From Larus michahellis (taxonomy: Eukaryota; Chordata; Aves; Charadriiformes; Laridae): a stretch of DNA of 64,000 nt. Positions within the stretch are counted from its first letter, which is position 1; each line of letters begins with the position of its first letter. The position numbers were made by a program, and so were the translations under genes. Positions 12,091 through 24,100 of the stretch are shown here, one piece after another. The stretch is from NCBI RefSeq assembly GCF_964199755.1, contig NC_133903.1:8289001-8353000 (forward strand), written 5' to 3'. Under the pieces are notes generated by a model. That model was not told the origin of the DNA, did no database searches, and saw only the letters and a list, made by a program, of their open reading frames with translations.

Positions 12091-15000
12091 CACCTGAGAG
12101 GGGCAGAGGGACTTTCAAGCCAAGGCAATGATTTTGTACAATAAAGTACCTTCCTGCCGGCACCCTCCGTATCGCATACCCAGTATGAGCCCCGGGAACA
12201 GCACTGGTCTGGGGCTCTCTGGCCGCAGCCTGGGGAAGTCGCTGCTGCGTGTTGAGAGCGCCTGTTGCTTTAGTGTGTCATCCATGGGCTAAACGGGCTC
12301 TGGTGGCAGCCGCGGCTGCTGCTGGTGAGGCAGCACCTGTTCGGGAGGTAAAATTCAGACACCCACAATCTCCAGCTGTGCGTTCCAGCCTCCCGAGAGC
12401 TGCGCCTTATTGCGGGGCACAAGAGGAGGCTCAGAGCCCGAAAGGGTTTTCCATAGGCATGTGCTGGAGATGCCTTTCCCTGGCCCAGCCCCATTTACAT
12501 TAATGAGGCATTTAAGTCCCAAACCTGTTTGTGGACCACTGCAATGTCACCCAGGTGGAAGGGGGCCCAGGCAGCCTTTAACCCTGTCGGTGCCGCCTGG
12601 CTGCATCTGCCGGGAGCAGCCTGGAGCCTCCAGCCCTTCGCTCTGGGGGAGGCTGGAGTCGTCCCTCCAGGCTGACATCCTCGGGGCTGCTGCACCCCGT
12701 GGGGCTGGGGGTGGCGGTGCTTGTCCAGCCGGGATTGGGAGGGGGCCGGGCTGCGTCTCAGATGTGTTTTCCAAGGAATCTGTGACATTGTTCCTTGTCA
12801 CCCCCTGGGCAAGATTTTCATCCAGGTTGACCGGGAGACTGGATGCTCCCATTTTTCTCTTGACTACCAGATGAAATTTTGTCTGATAGGGAAACCACAC
12901 ATCCTTCCTGGATTAGGCTGTCCTGTCTTACAGTCACTTTTGTGCTGGCTGTTCGTGCCGAGCAGGGAAACAGGCAGAGTCAGGGTGAGAGTCTTGTTTT
13001 CCACCCAGGAAAAGCCTTTGCCCAGCAGTTTTGATTCTTGAAAGTACTACAGCAGCAAGTCCCGCTACTGCAGCTGGGGTTTGCCTCTGCACAGCTCGCC
13101 CTTCTCTCCACGATTTTCACGGCAGGTGTTATGCCAAAGGAGCCGGGAGCACTGGGAAAGCCTCCGGCAGGCGAGGCCAGCAGCGGGACTGGTGCCTGCT
13201 CTGTAAGTGCTTCCACCACAGCTCAGACGAACCAATCTCCAAACTCCTTGGAGCAGGACGAGAGCTCGCAGAGCCCTTGTAGTGCTCCTTTTTGGGGTGG
13301 GGTGGGGGGTAGCTCAGGACAGCTACTGAAATCGGGCACCCTGACGAGCAAAACACCTGAGCTGTTCGGATTGGGTTTGGTTGGGAAGGTTTTGCTGAAA
13401 AATACAGATTTGTCTGTTACGGGGCAATAACGTATGAAGTGAAACAGAGCTCGTCCTGGGTATGGCCAGCAGACTCCATGACGGGGTGTATGAAGGTGTC
13501 CGTTCCCCAGCAGGATGGGGAAGGGCCGGCAGGCTCTGTGCGTTTTCAAACCCCATTTCTGTCTGGGCATCACTTGCTGGGAGAGGCATCAGTGTTTTCC
13601 TGCCATCTGGCAAACCTTCTCTGTGCAACAGGATTTTCCTCCTCCTCAGCACCCCCCACACCGCCCGGCAGCTCCTCTGTCAGCCACAACTTTCTCCCCT
13701 CCGGCGGCGGCAGCTGCTGCTGGGAGCTGCGGAAGAGCCGAGCGAGGTTTTCCCACTGCTCCCAGGGGCTGGTCCCGGCGTGCAGGCAGCCTTTCCCCAT
13801 GAGTCAGCGGCACCTGCCTGCTGCAGGTTTGTTTCGACACCTCTCCCCAGCCCGTCCTTCGCCCCAGCGCTGAGGCAGCGCTCTGCCTGCGATGCTGCCT
13901 GCACCTTCACCGCATTTTCGGGTACCGCAGCTGCTCCCGTGCCGCCCCGCGGTGCCGGGAAGCCGAAAGCCATGGGTCTGCAGGGCCGGGGCCATCGACA
14001 TCCCCACCAGAGAGCCTGGACGCCATGATGGTGGCCATGACCAGTAGCAAGAGGCATGTCTGTCCCAGGAGGTGAGCGATGGGCTGCCGGCAAGTGGGGG
14101 GCTGCTGACTCAGAGCCCTGCCTGGGGCTCCCATCACACATCACGAGTACTGTCCCCATGGGAAGAGACCAAGGTCCCCACCTAACCCTCGGAGCAGCAG
14201 CTGCGGCAGCGGAGGAGGGGATATCGCCAAGCCACAAATTTTATTGCCTGTTGTTCCCATAAACTCCAAGCTGAGTTTCTCAAACGCTTTGAGTTTATGA
14301 TGTTTAGTGTGTGTCAGACCTGGTTCTCATACTGTCCCAGGTAGTTTGCTGTGTCTAAGATGACTCAGGACTTCAATAGAGTTCAGTATTTAATTCTCAA
14401 TGAAGTAATCCGTTTCTGTAGCTACTCCAGAGCTCTTTCTGCCTCCCAAGGATGATTCATCCAAGGAGAAAAGGTGCTGCGCCTGCCCTGAGAAGTAAAT
14501 GCAAAAAGCACCTGCGGAAAACCTGTGCTTTTCCAAAGAGTTTAAAGCAACTGTTCATGCCAAAAAGCCCCCGGCAGGACACACGTCCCGTGTTATCCAC
14601 CTGAGAGGCCCTACAGGCACGCTGCAGGGGAATGCTTTGCCCTCACTCAAATATTTTCCTTATTAGAACTGCAGTTATCGGGTATAAAGTTTGACCAGTC
14701 AATACACCTACTTTCTTGCAGAATTAGCACCACTTGGTTTATTTTAAAAGGCTTTTGTTTTGCTCTGGAAAGCCTTTAAAAATGCAAGGCTTTCTGAAAT
14801 CGCCACTGGTTGAAGCGTCATCTGCATTACAGCTCGCACTGAGGTCTGGCTCTGCTCTGCTGCAAGGCTTTGTCTGCCTTGTGAATTCCCAGGGAAAGAT
14901 CCGGGATCCAGCCTGTGGCATCCCTGCGACACCGCTTCTGGCTGCCACCGTGATGGGAATGGTGGCCGCTGACGAGCATCGAGGACGCGGCCACCCTCGG

Positions 15001-16225
15001 AGGCCATGCCCCTTCAGCCCATCCCGAGCTGTGCCGGCTGCTGGTGCCTTCCCCAGCTGCAGGACCCAGGTGCAGTCGATGCCCCGGGCAGCAGCTGTGG
15101 GGGCTTTCCTTCCTTTCCAGGGGGGTGCCTGCTGATTTAACCCAGCTGCTGGGGCTGTAGGGCTGCTGGGAGAGGGGCAGAGTCACTTGAGCAGCATGAG
15201 AGGAAGAGGAGTCCCTGTGTGAGCAGTGGGGAGGGTCCTGTTCCCATTCTGGCAGCGAGGTGAGATCCCACAACCCCTCCTGGGTGCTGCTGTGAGCAGC
15301 AGCGAGCAAGCCCTGCAGTCCCTGTGGAGAGCTGCAGTTTGTTGAGCACCCTTTCCCACACGGGTACAGACAAGGAACAGAAGAATTGCGGTAGGTCCCC
15401 CTTTGCAATGTTTGCTTGCTTTTCTCAGGGAGTTGTTTTGTTGCCCCCCTCCACTGACTCCAGTGTTCATAGGAGGCTGTGCTTTGTAAGAGACAGAGCC
15501 AAAACTGACCCTAGCAACTATCTGTATGAACATCTTTAGGTGTTACTGAGCCAAACCAGCTCCTATATAAAAAAGCAACAAACTGGAAAGAAAGGAGCTT
15601 ATTGTAAGACACTCTCTAGCTCTGAAGTTTGCTGTTATTTCCACCACTGCTGTAGTCCTGACAGCTCACACCTGCGATGCCAAGGGGAAGGTGGCCCTGG
15701 TGTGCATGTGCCTTTTGTAGGGTACCGCAGTGTTTTTTCTCTAGGCCCGTTGCAAATGGGGCAGGTCTAGCGTAAGGAGTGCCGTTATTAGTTGGTGCTG
15801 TGTCAGAGAGGTGATGGGGACAAGCAGCGGTTTGTTCTGAGCACCTCACCTTCGTGCGCTAGAGAAGGGGCAGTGGGGCAGAGAAACCCTAATTATCGCT
15901 TCTCCTCTGTTCTCCAAGGGACTGTCCGGGAGAGGAACTGTCTGGGGACTCCTGAGGTTCCAGCATTTTTGGTCACCTTGCTGGCTAATGCTGCTTTCTC
16001 ACCCACTTGCAGCCCTGGCTCTCCCAGCCAGGTGGAGCAGCACCCTGCCACCCAGCCCCTCCTCTGCAGAGGAGCCCTGGGTGCCTGGCTGGGGGGCGCA
16101 GTGCTGCTGAGCACCCGGCAGCCCCAGGGCAGGCATAAGCAAGTCCCATAATCTCTTGAGATGCCTGGAAGTAACTCGCATACCGATGATTTTAAAAAAA
16201 AAAAAATAATAAAAGAAGGCAAGCA
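12091..16225. other. intergenic sequence downstream of SCNN1G
   Basis: About 4.1 kb between the GC-rich block and the SCNN1G polyadenylation region. Moderately GC-rich segments occur (13650-14010), but no exon, RNA gene or interspersed repeat was recognised. An A/T-rich tract at 16190-16260 marks the 3' end of SCNN1G. Confidence 0.5.
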
Positions 16226-16229
16226 ATTA

Positions 16230-17726
16230 TTAAAAAATATATATCTTTATTTTTTTCAGTTTATCAGCTATTTAAATAATCCAGATAAAATATGTTTTAT
16301 TGCACATTAAAGAACCTCTCTGGATTCTCACTGTCCTATATAAAATAAGCTTATGTAGAGAAAGGAAAAGACAGACATTCTTACTCAGACACACACACAC
16401 TCTCAATCGCTCTTGCTCTACAAAAACCCTAAGCAGCCAACCTGGTGTAGGCTATATTCATCCTCAACGTCTCTACAGTGTGCTCTGGGCAGCTAAGAAT
16501 TGGCTACGGCAGGAAAGAGGCAGGCGCAGGACTGGGAGCGAGGGGAGAGGTGTTGTCACCGCAGCTGGGTGCCCCTGAGGTCTCCCCACAGGCAGCCTCT
16601 GCGGTGCAGGGAGGGACCGGCGTGGTGCAAGTGGCACGGCTCGGTGCACTAGAGGCAAAATGCGGGTGTTGAGGCAGCACGGTGGAATGGAGGGGGTGTA
16701 AGCGAGGTGGAGGACGTACCGGTGGGGGAGAGGTACCCTTTGGCCACCTCTCTGCAGGGCTGTGTGTGGTGCCCAAGGCAGCTCCAGCCGCTGCTGCAGC
16801 CTCGCGTGGCTCCGGCCCTTCCCTGGGCCCTGCCAGCTCCAGGGTGGTGAACTGGGCACCTGCAGGAGGGAAGCCCTTGCCTGGGGTTGAGCAGGAAAAG
16901 AGCAGCCACCTCCCTTTGAGGCTTCTGGGAAGTCACGTGGGGCCGAGGCCATGCGCTGCTTAACGAGCTCCTCTGAGGTTACGTTTAATGGAAGGCTTGA
17001 GCGATGTAAAATGAAACAAGCTTGCAGAGCATGCAGCTCATTATTGCAATTCGAATTAGATTTCATGCCCTTTTCAGATGATTCTTTTGGGATGACTTAC
17101 ATTTTCCTACTTGAGCTCTGTAATGACTTCCTCTACAAGCACATCTATAGCTATCCTAACTTTCCACCTCAGAACAAAGAGCTCCTCAGGCCACCTTTGG
17201 AATCAAAATTCAAGTTGAGAGCTTTCTTTTTATCCTTTTTGTGCTCTTCCCAAATCTCTGTCATTCCCCTTCCTACAAATGTCATGCTGCGTTCCTGAAA
17301 GCCCTGGGTTTTTCCCACGAGTCAAGCCACACAGCAGAGAGCAATTAGCATTAATACTCAATGTGGCATCAATCTTCTGCTGTGGAGTAATTCCTGCCCA
17401 CTTGCAATGGGGTGTGTGCAGTTGGTTGCTAATGTATGCCTCTGTCTGGCAAGACATCCCAGCTCAGTGCCACATCCTGCTCCAGCCGTCTCCTGCAACG
17501 ATTAACTTGAGAACTGATGTTGCTTGAAGTTCCTAATGTCTCTGAGCCCTTGGCTTTTGTGTCTGAGCTTTGCTCAGAGAAGCTTTGACTGCAAGTTCAA
17601 TCCCTGAATAAGGGTCTGACTCAACAGCCCTTCAGTGCTCGTTTGGATGCGTGCCTTTCACCCCTGGACGCGTGGGCCCAGCACCCACCTCTTATTTTGG
17701 CACCTGGATGGGTAGATAAATAAGCA
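16230..17726 (-). other. SCNN1G: SCNN1G 3' untranslated region (inferred)
   Basis: This region lies downstream of the SCNN1G stop codon on the minus strand and has no coding signal. Two minus-strand AATAAA hexamers are present, at 16296-16301 and 16246-16251. The second is followed on the transcript by a long U-rich stretch (the A/T tract at 16192-16225), a good downstream element for cleavage. A UTR of ~1.5 kb is implied. A short CA repeat lies at 16389-16400. The UTR end is inferred from the signals, not observed. Confidence 0.6.
16246..16251 (-). terminator. SCNN1G: polyadenylation signal of SCNN1G (distal)
   Basis: AATAAA on the minus strand, followed 20-50 bases downstream by a run of T on the transcript strand. 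A second AATAAA lies 50 bases upstream at 16296-16301. Either could be used. Confidence 0.6.
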
Positions 17727-18116
17727 TCAGTGTTGCCCAACCTCTAGTGTATCGGGCAGCTGCTCTGTGAAGGCAGTCTCTAGCCGCAAAGTGCTGTAAT
17801 TAGGGGGGGGAGTCCTGGGTAAGGGGTTGTCCTGGGGCAGCGGCAGGCGGAGGGCGGTGTTGAAGGTAGGCAGGTCCTCATCGATGCAGACTGGGTTATC
17901 GTGGCCCTGCCTCTCCAGATCGCCGGCCTCCGGTGGCTTCCCCGACCGGTCCCTTTTTCGGTCATTCCACCATTTCTTTGCCTTTTGCCATTGGCGCCGC
18001 ATTACGATGGAAAGGGAATCAATGAAGAAGACCTCGACGATCTCAATGACGCAAACGACCGAGCAGCTCATCCAAAGGCCCAGCTGGCCTCCGAAGTTGG
18101 AAAGAAGAATGACAAG
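17727..18116 (-). CDS. SCNN1G: SCNN1G exon 13 (last coding exon)
   Basis: Encodes residues 523-651 after the acceptor ctcttccag. It carries the degenerin/pore region SNFGGQLGLW, the filter SCS, membrane helix 2 (VVCVIEIVEVFFI), the basic juxtamembrane RRQWQKAK and the PY motif TPPPNY, and ends VGQH-stop. The PY motif lets NEDD4L ubiquitinate the channel and remove it from the membrane. This is family knowledge. Confidence 0.97.
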   Translation of the reverse strand, partial: LVILLSNFGGQLGLWMSCSVVCVIEIVEVFFIDSLSIVMRRQWQKAKKWWNDRKRDRSGKPPEAGDLERQGHDNPVCIDEDLPTFNTALRLPLPQDNPLPRTPPPNYSTLRLETAFTEQLPDTLEVGQH

Positions 18117-21100
18117 CTGGAAGAGAAGACAGCACAAGGTTATCGGCTCCTGCGGACACTGGACGTGCGTCCACAGCACCGTTATGGCATGCAGGGAGGC
18201 TGCCCCAAGCTGGGGCACCCAGGGTTTGCTGTGAGCGCTACCAAATGCAGTGGGCCCTTCCTCTGCTGCTCAGAGCTGCGCTGACTGCAGGCAGCCCAGA
18301 TTGAGATGGGACAATTTGAAAAGCGGCGCCAGATAAAAGGGCTGCAAAGGGCAGGACTGGGTGCCCTGGGGTGCATCATCCGTGGATGGTTTCCTGCCCC
18401 TGCCTGGATGGGACCACTCCCCCGGCCAGATGAAAACTTCCAGCCTGTCTGGGAGGAAGAGCCGCGTCTTCCTGGGGCTGAGCGGGGAACTGCTGCGCTC
18501 ACGTACCGTGTTGGCAGGATTCTCCGAAATGAATCTCTCGTTCAGGTCTTTGTAAAACACCATGAGGTTTGCGAGGTCCGTCCTGAGAGGAGAAACCGAA
18601 GGCAAGCTGAGGTTTAGTAAAACAATAACATGAAACATACTGAAAAACTATGCAAATAACCAGTTGGACCAGTAGGGTTGGGCTGCTCTAAGGGAACTTT
18701 TTTCCCAATTGCCATCATTAGGGCTGCTGAGATTATATCGGAGCTTGAGGTGCAAGCTAGCAATGGACTTACTTGTTCAGTTTCTTATTGATTTTTTGCC
18801 CTTTGTCCCAAGAGAGAACTCGAAGCATCCAGTCCTGGAAAAAATACAGAAAATACTGCTATAGCTGTGTGCGCTTGTGTAGAAATCCCCTGGAAAGGGA
18901 GCTCATGCTCCACACCTCCTCGGACCAGCTTGGGTGCCAAAACCGAATGTGAATGATGGGCCAGCTGTCCCTGAGGGGATGTCCCAGTTCACAAGCCAAA
19001 TTTTAGTTTAATGGTCAACTCCTGGAGGGGAAGCCCTGACCTGGACACTACAGACTGAGCCTCTGGGAGGAGCGCCATTGAAGTGCTAACTAATACCCCA
19101 GGGGCCCCCTGCTTCTGCGCTGAACCTCTGGGCTTATTTAATGCCTTGTTGTGCCGTGCCGCAGGCAGGGCTGAGCGCAACTAGGAACTGACCTCTGACA
19201 CGGTGGATGGCCACTGGGCGATGCTGGTGGTGAGCGCCCACTCCTTGAAGCTGGAGAGAAAAGCAGGCTGTCAATTGTGAGCTCCAACTCCCACGCACAC
19301 ACAGCATTTTACCTCTGGTTGTGGGTAGGACTTACCTGCAGGCGTCTTTGCAGATTTGCTGGCAGCCCAGCTGCTCCTTCACAAACTTTTCGTGCAGTCT
19401 GTAGTAGCAGTACACTGCAAGAAAGGAGCAGGACAATGAGTATGAGAAGCCAGGAAGAAAAACAATGACTTTTTGCTACCTGTGCTGGAGTGGGGTTTCT
19501 GGAGTGCAGGTGGCCTTTGTGGCCATCACCTTCGTGGTGGGGATAAAAAGATTTACCCTATAAACATTGCAAAATACTCTTGAGAAGTGGCTGTCACTTG
19601 CTATAGGCGTGAATAATTGCCTCACCTGGTCAAGTCCTCCACTCAACACTTCAGTGGTGTGGTGTGTGCAAATGACAAGCAATTAGGAAAACTGTCAGAA
19701 ACAAGTCAATCTAAACAAGAGAGGCAGTTTCAGGCTCTGCGGTATGGGGTCTTAAGTAGTCTAAGGGAGATTCGCCTCTTCCTAGCATGCTGTCTGGCTT
19801 GGATGGGTGCTGGGTGCAGGTAGGGCTGTGCCAACTGGGGACGGTGCTGTGGAGGGATGTGGTTGGCAGTGGGTGGTTGAGGCGCGTGCAGTGCAGGAGG
19901 TGTTTGAATACTTACTCCAGTTGGGGTTTTTCTTGTAGTTGCAGTACTCTGCCCCAGCAGGTAAGGGCTGCGCGTACTGGGCACAGCCACATGAGTCCAC
20001 CATGGCCTTCTGAAAGCAGGAGTGCAGGCAAATCTGGGGGACATAAACAAAGAGCTGGTGTCTAAGAAGCACAGGCCACTGTGCTTCTGCAATGCTAAGG
20101 TTCAGGCTCAAATGCACCTAAAACCATCCTCTGTTTATGACAGTAGCAATAGGATGGGAATCCCATTTCCCTGGGCCTTCAGGCTCTGTTGCTAGTGAAT
20201 ACAAATACAGGCAGAAAGTGTCATGGAGGGTTTAGGGTCCAGTGCAAGAAATAAGAATAAAATCCTCTCTGAGGGGGGGTTCTGTGAATGCGCCCATTTC
20301 CCCTATAGCCATCAAAAGCTTCAGTGTTGCAGTTGCTCCTTCTATAGCTAAGGAGGCTTTTGATGTTCCATGGCACATGGTCCATGAATCAACAACTAGG
20401 TGTGAGAAGTGACTCACTGGTGAACATGGTCACAGCTTTGACCAAATTTTGTTGCTACATATTTGGAGACCTGAAGTTGCAAGGATTAATAGGGCAGTAG
20501 AGACAGTGTTTTGTGCTAAAACACTTAATCGGTTTGAACAAGCAGGAACTGAACTTCTCTTTTGGAAATCTCACTCGTCAAGCCTTTTGGTCCCAGTCCC
20601 AGCCCTTGTTAGTCCCAGTTTCGGTGAAGTACTGTTATTAAAAACCTGACATAATGCCTGTGTGATCCTACCTGGCAATACATCACAGCAGGCTTCGGGT
20701 ATAATACCCCATAAAATAAAAATCCAGCTTAGGCACAGGCTTTGCAGCAGGCAGCAGCTAATACAATTATAATTCAAGGGGAGAGTGACAGAACAACTGA
20801 CACTCTCCAAGAGGACCCAATTACAAAAACCATGTAAAATTAGTGGAAACTTACTCTGCAAACAAACATCCTGCTATCTGGATACTGATTAGATGGTATC
20901 TGTTATTCTTGGAGTCCTAAAGGTCACAATTTCTGGCTTCAAGGGTTACTAAGCTGCAACATTTACTTGGCCAATATTTTCCAGTCTCACATTGCTTGAA
21001 AATTGCCTAATGAGCTAATGTTCTCTCTTTATCTAACAGGGTGCCTAAGGGAACTTCAAACATGAACCACTTAGGAATAAAACTTGGATTTTAAAAAGTG

Positions 21101-24100
21101 CTGTGGCATTTTACATCAGTGGTTAAAAGCAGCGACCCTGTGCCCGGACTGCTCAAAATCTCAGATTCTGAACTACGCGATATCGTAGAGCTTTTTATAA
21201 AGGTAGCTTTCAAGCAACTGATAAAAACAAATGAAACGTATTTACCTGGAGTGAGTAGCTCTTGTTGTAGAGATTTTCTACTGGTATGTCAGCACCAGTC
21301 TCCGTACAGTCACTGTAGGGTTTGCTCAGCTTGCGAGACCGAGTCTGAGAACCAGAAAAGAACAAATCTTGTTTTTTGGAGTTCACAGAGAAACCAAAGT
21401 ATTAGGCGGCAGTTCATCAAGATTCTGAAACTGTAAGTGATGAGGCAGGTTTGAACAGCATGTTTACCTTTTGCCATCTCAAGTGATTTGTCAGTCACTT
21501 GTCAAAACAAGGGCTTTTTTTGTTTTTAATATCCATTTCCCAAAGCACTGCTCCGGCTGGATTATCTGCTCTCTTCCTTGAAAACCTCTGCAGGAACGCA
21601 GAGATGGTGTAATTGTAACAGTGAGGACTTTTCAAAGCAGAGTAACTTGTGCATATGTTTTCTATCATTACCAAGTCCTAGAGGCTATGCATCCTTTATC
21701 CTGGATGTGTGTTTGTGTTTTGAGGGAAGGGGGGTTGTTGGTTGGGGATTTTTGGGGGTGTTTTTCTTTCTGAAGACCAACACCTTCCTGAGCTGTTGTT
21801 GCACTGGCCGCTCCTGTTCCGTGGGTAAAACAGCACTTCAGGCTCCGCTAGTGCTCAGCACCTCTCTAAAATCACTTTAAATCAAATGTTTATATCTCCT
21901 TCAGGACTTTTTCCAGGTACTGCTTTGACCCTTCCTCTCCGATGAATGCTAACACCTTTTCCTGTTCTGCAATCTCTGTCTGGAGAAAAGAGCTCTGAAA
22001 TGCCAAGTGCTGCGCCTGCAAGGTCTGCTGAAACCAGGGCTGGGAGCCCCCAAATTCACTAGACCTGATTCCAGTTACGTTGGCTGCTTCCTGCAGACTG
22101 CCTTACCCGGCTCAGCCCTAAACCCTGACTATCTTTCTGCAGTAATTATCCACTTTATAACAAAGAAAATGGCCTGAAACCACAAGAAACATGATCCATT
22201 TAAGTATCCATTCACCTATCTTTCTCTACAGAGTTTAAAATTAGGGGCTGATCCTACAAAGGATCAATTTAGTAGGAACCTGAGAAACGCCTGCTTACCT
22301 TTAAGACACTGACTACAAATCTACAGGTTACTGAGGTCAAACCTGATAGCGAGCATTACCATTTTTGTCTGCAGCAATGGAAGGCTACGGGCATTTACGG
22401 TGCATGTCAGCTCTCTTAGAAAGATGCTCAAATCTCTCTTTGGAGGGAACGCAGAAATAACATGATTTCAATATTAGAGATGGATTACTTCTGAAAACCG
22501 AATGAAATCAGCTTTTAATATGCTTTTAACTTCTGCAGACAACCTAATGCCAGGACACCTGCCCCTGTCTGCTGCTGTATCTTCTAGCAGATGATAGATC
22601 CTTTCTATAGATTTTTTTGTTGTTGTTGTTGTAGCTTATACTCCTACAAAAGCTTACTTGTTCATTCAGGTACCGAAATAATTTCCAAACTAAATATTTA
22701 ACTAAAGCACTGAAACTCCTACCAAGCAATGCCTTGTTTGCATTCCAAACATCTTGGAATATTTTTGGAGGGGGGGGCGGGGGGGAAGTCCTAGTACACA
22801 GCAGAAATACATAAGCGATAACCTAGACACTGACGTTCGCATTTGGAAAACAGCAACTGCCACGCTCAAGCCTGTAGCTTGAGCCTGTCCACTGTGTCCT
22901 CCTGAATATATTTGGATGTGGGTACAAGGACTGATCCAGCACCTCGGTGGTGCAGTCCTGCCAGATAATCGTAACTCCCCCTCCGCAGGGTCTCTGGAGT
23001 CTTCCGTTACTGGCAGTACAGTGATCACCAGCTTTTGTTTTGAGCCTAGAAATTGTGTCCGGCTTCTATTTTGGCTGGTACATTAGGATGCAATCAGATT
23101 GCTTCCTCATGCCAAATCTTTTAAACATAGCCACCGAGATAAGCTCAGTCTTGTTTTTTATACTATGTGCAACAGTCCAAATCTACTGTGCCAGGAAAAT
23201 ATTACATTAAATATTGAGACTCTGCCTGCAGTGACTTTCTCCTGCACGGTGTGTAATAGTTATAAAGGAAATAGTCTTGTGAGACTTTTGCCTCCTTTAC
23301 ACCGTTCTGGTTCTGATACCTTCTCCTCGCTTTTTGTTTGTCAGGTAGCATTTATCCCCACTGGTTAGACCAAGCAGTTGTTGCCACAGCTTTCCAGACA
23401 GCTGGAAGATAGTTAACTATTTGCGCATTTTAAAAACCGTCAGTCCTGTTTTTAATGTCTTTTCTAATGCGTGGACTATCTAGATCTGGCACACCCAGCC
23501 AGGGCAGATAAGCAGGCTGGCTGATACATTTGACCCAACCATCAGTGAAGAAAAGGCAGAACTAAAACGCTCGCTTAACAGCCCATCCAGATGAAAGAGG
23601 AAAGTCTGGCTTGCCAGATGGCACTGCTTTCACTTCTCTACCACGGAAAGGAGCCCCTTGGGTCAAAAGCCTCCCCTGCACTACACTAATTGGGGAAATC
23701 TGGAGCTTCAGCCCTCCCTGCCCCTGCTGACAGCAAAGGCAAGACACTTCACTGAGCTAACAAAGGCAGAGTCACTGCCCACAAGGTTTTCTTTACAGCT
23801 GGGATAGCAAGAAACCCAGCAAAACGACTTACACCCACAAAACAGTTAAATGGGTTGCTCTGCAGCCGTCTCTATGGACCTAACCCTAACGCGGGTTACC
23901 CGCAGCTCAAGCTCGTTCTCTTCCACCCCCGGAACCTGCGTGGGATGCAAACCCGTCTACTTATTGCTAAAGTGAAACAGGTCACTTGACAACACGTTTC
24001 TGTGGTTTGGATTTTGCTGTGAAAACAAAACAAAGAAATCCCCTGGAAAGCCAAGGGGTTGGAGAACAAACAAAATCCCAGTAGCCGTTTGGTGTATGAA

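Noticed and set aside
12535..12560. Possible CTCF-like word 'cccaggtggaagggggc' and similar words near 4490 and 8720
   Set aside because: Each matches only part of the CTCF core and was found by eye. A matrix scan and occupancy data would be needed.
19782..20117. Minus-strand open frame of 111 codons around SCNN1G exon 8
   Set aside because: Only the part from 20033 to 19916 is exon. The ends are intron read-through.
23880..23892. Telomere-like 'cctaaccctaac'
   Set aside because: Fewer than two full repeat units, with no extension. Expected by chance in an intron.
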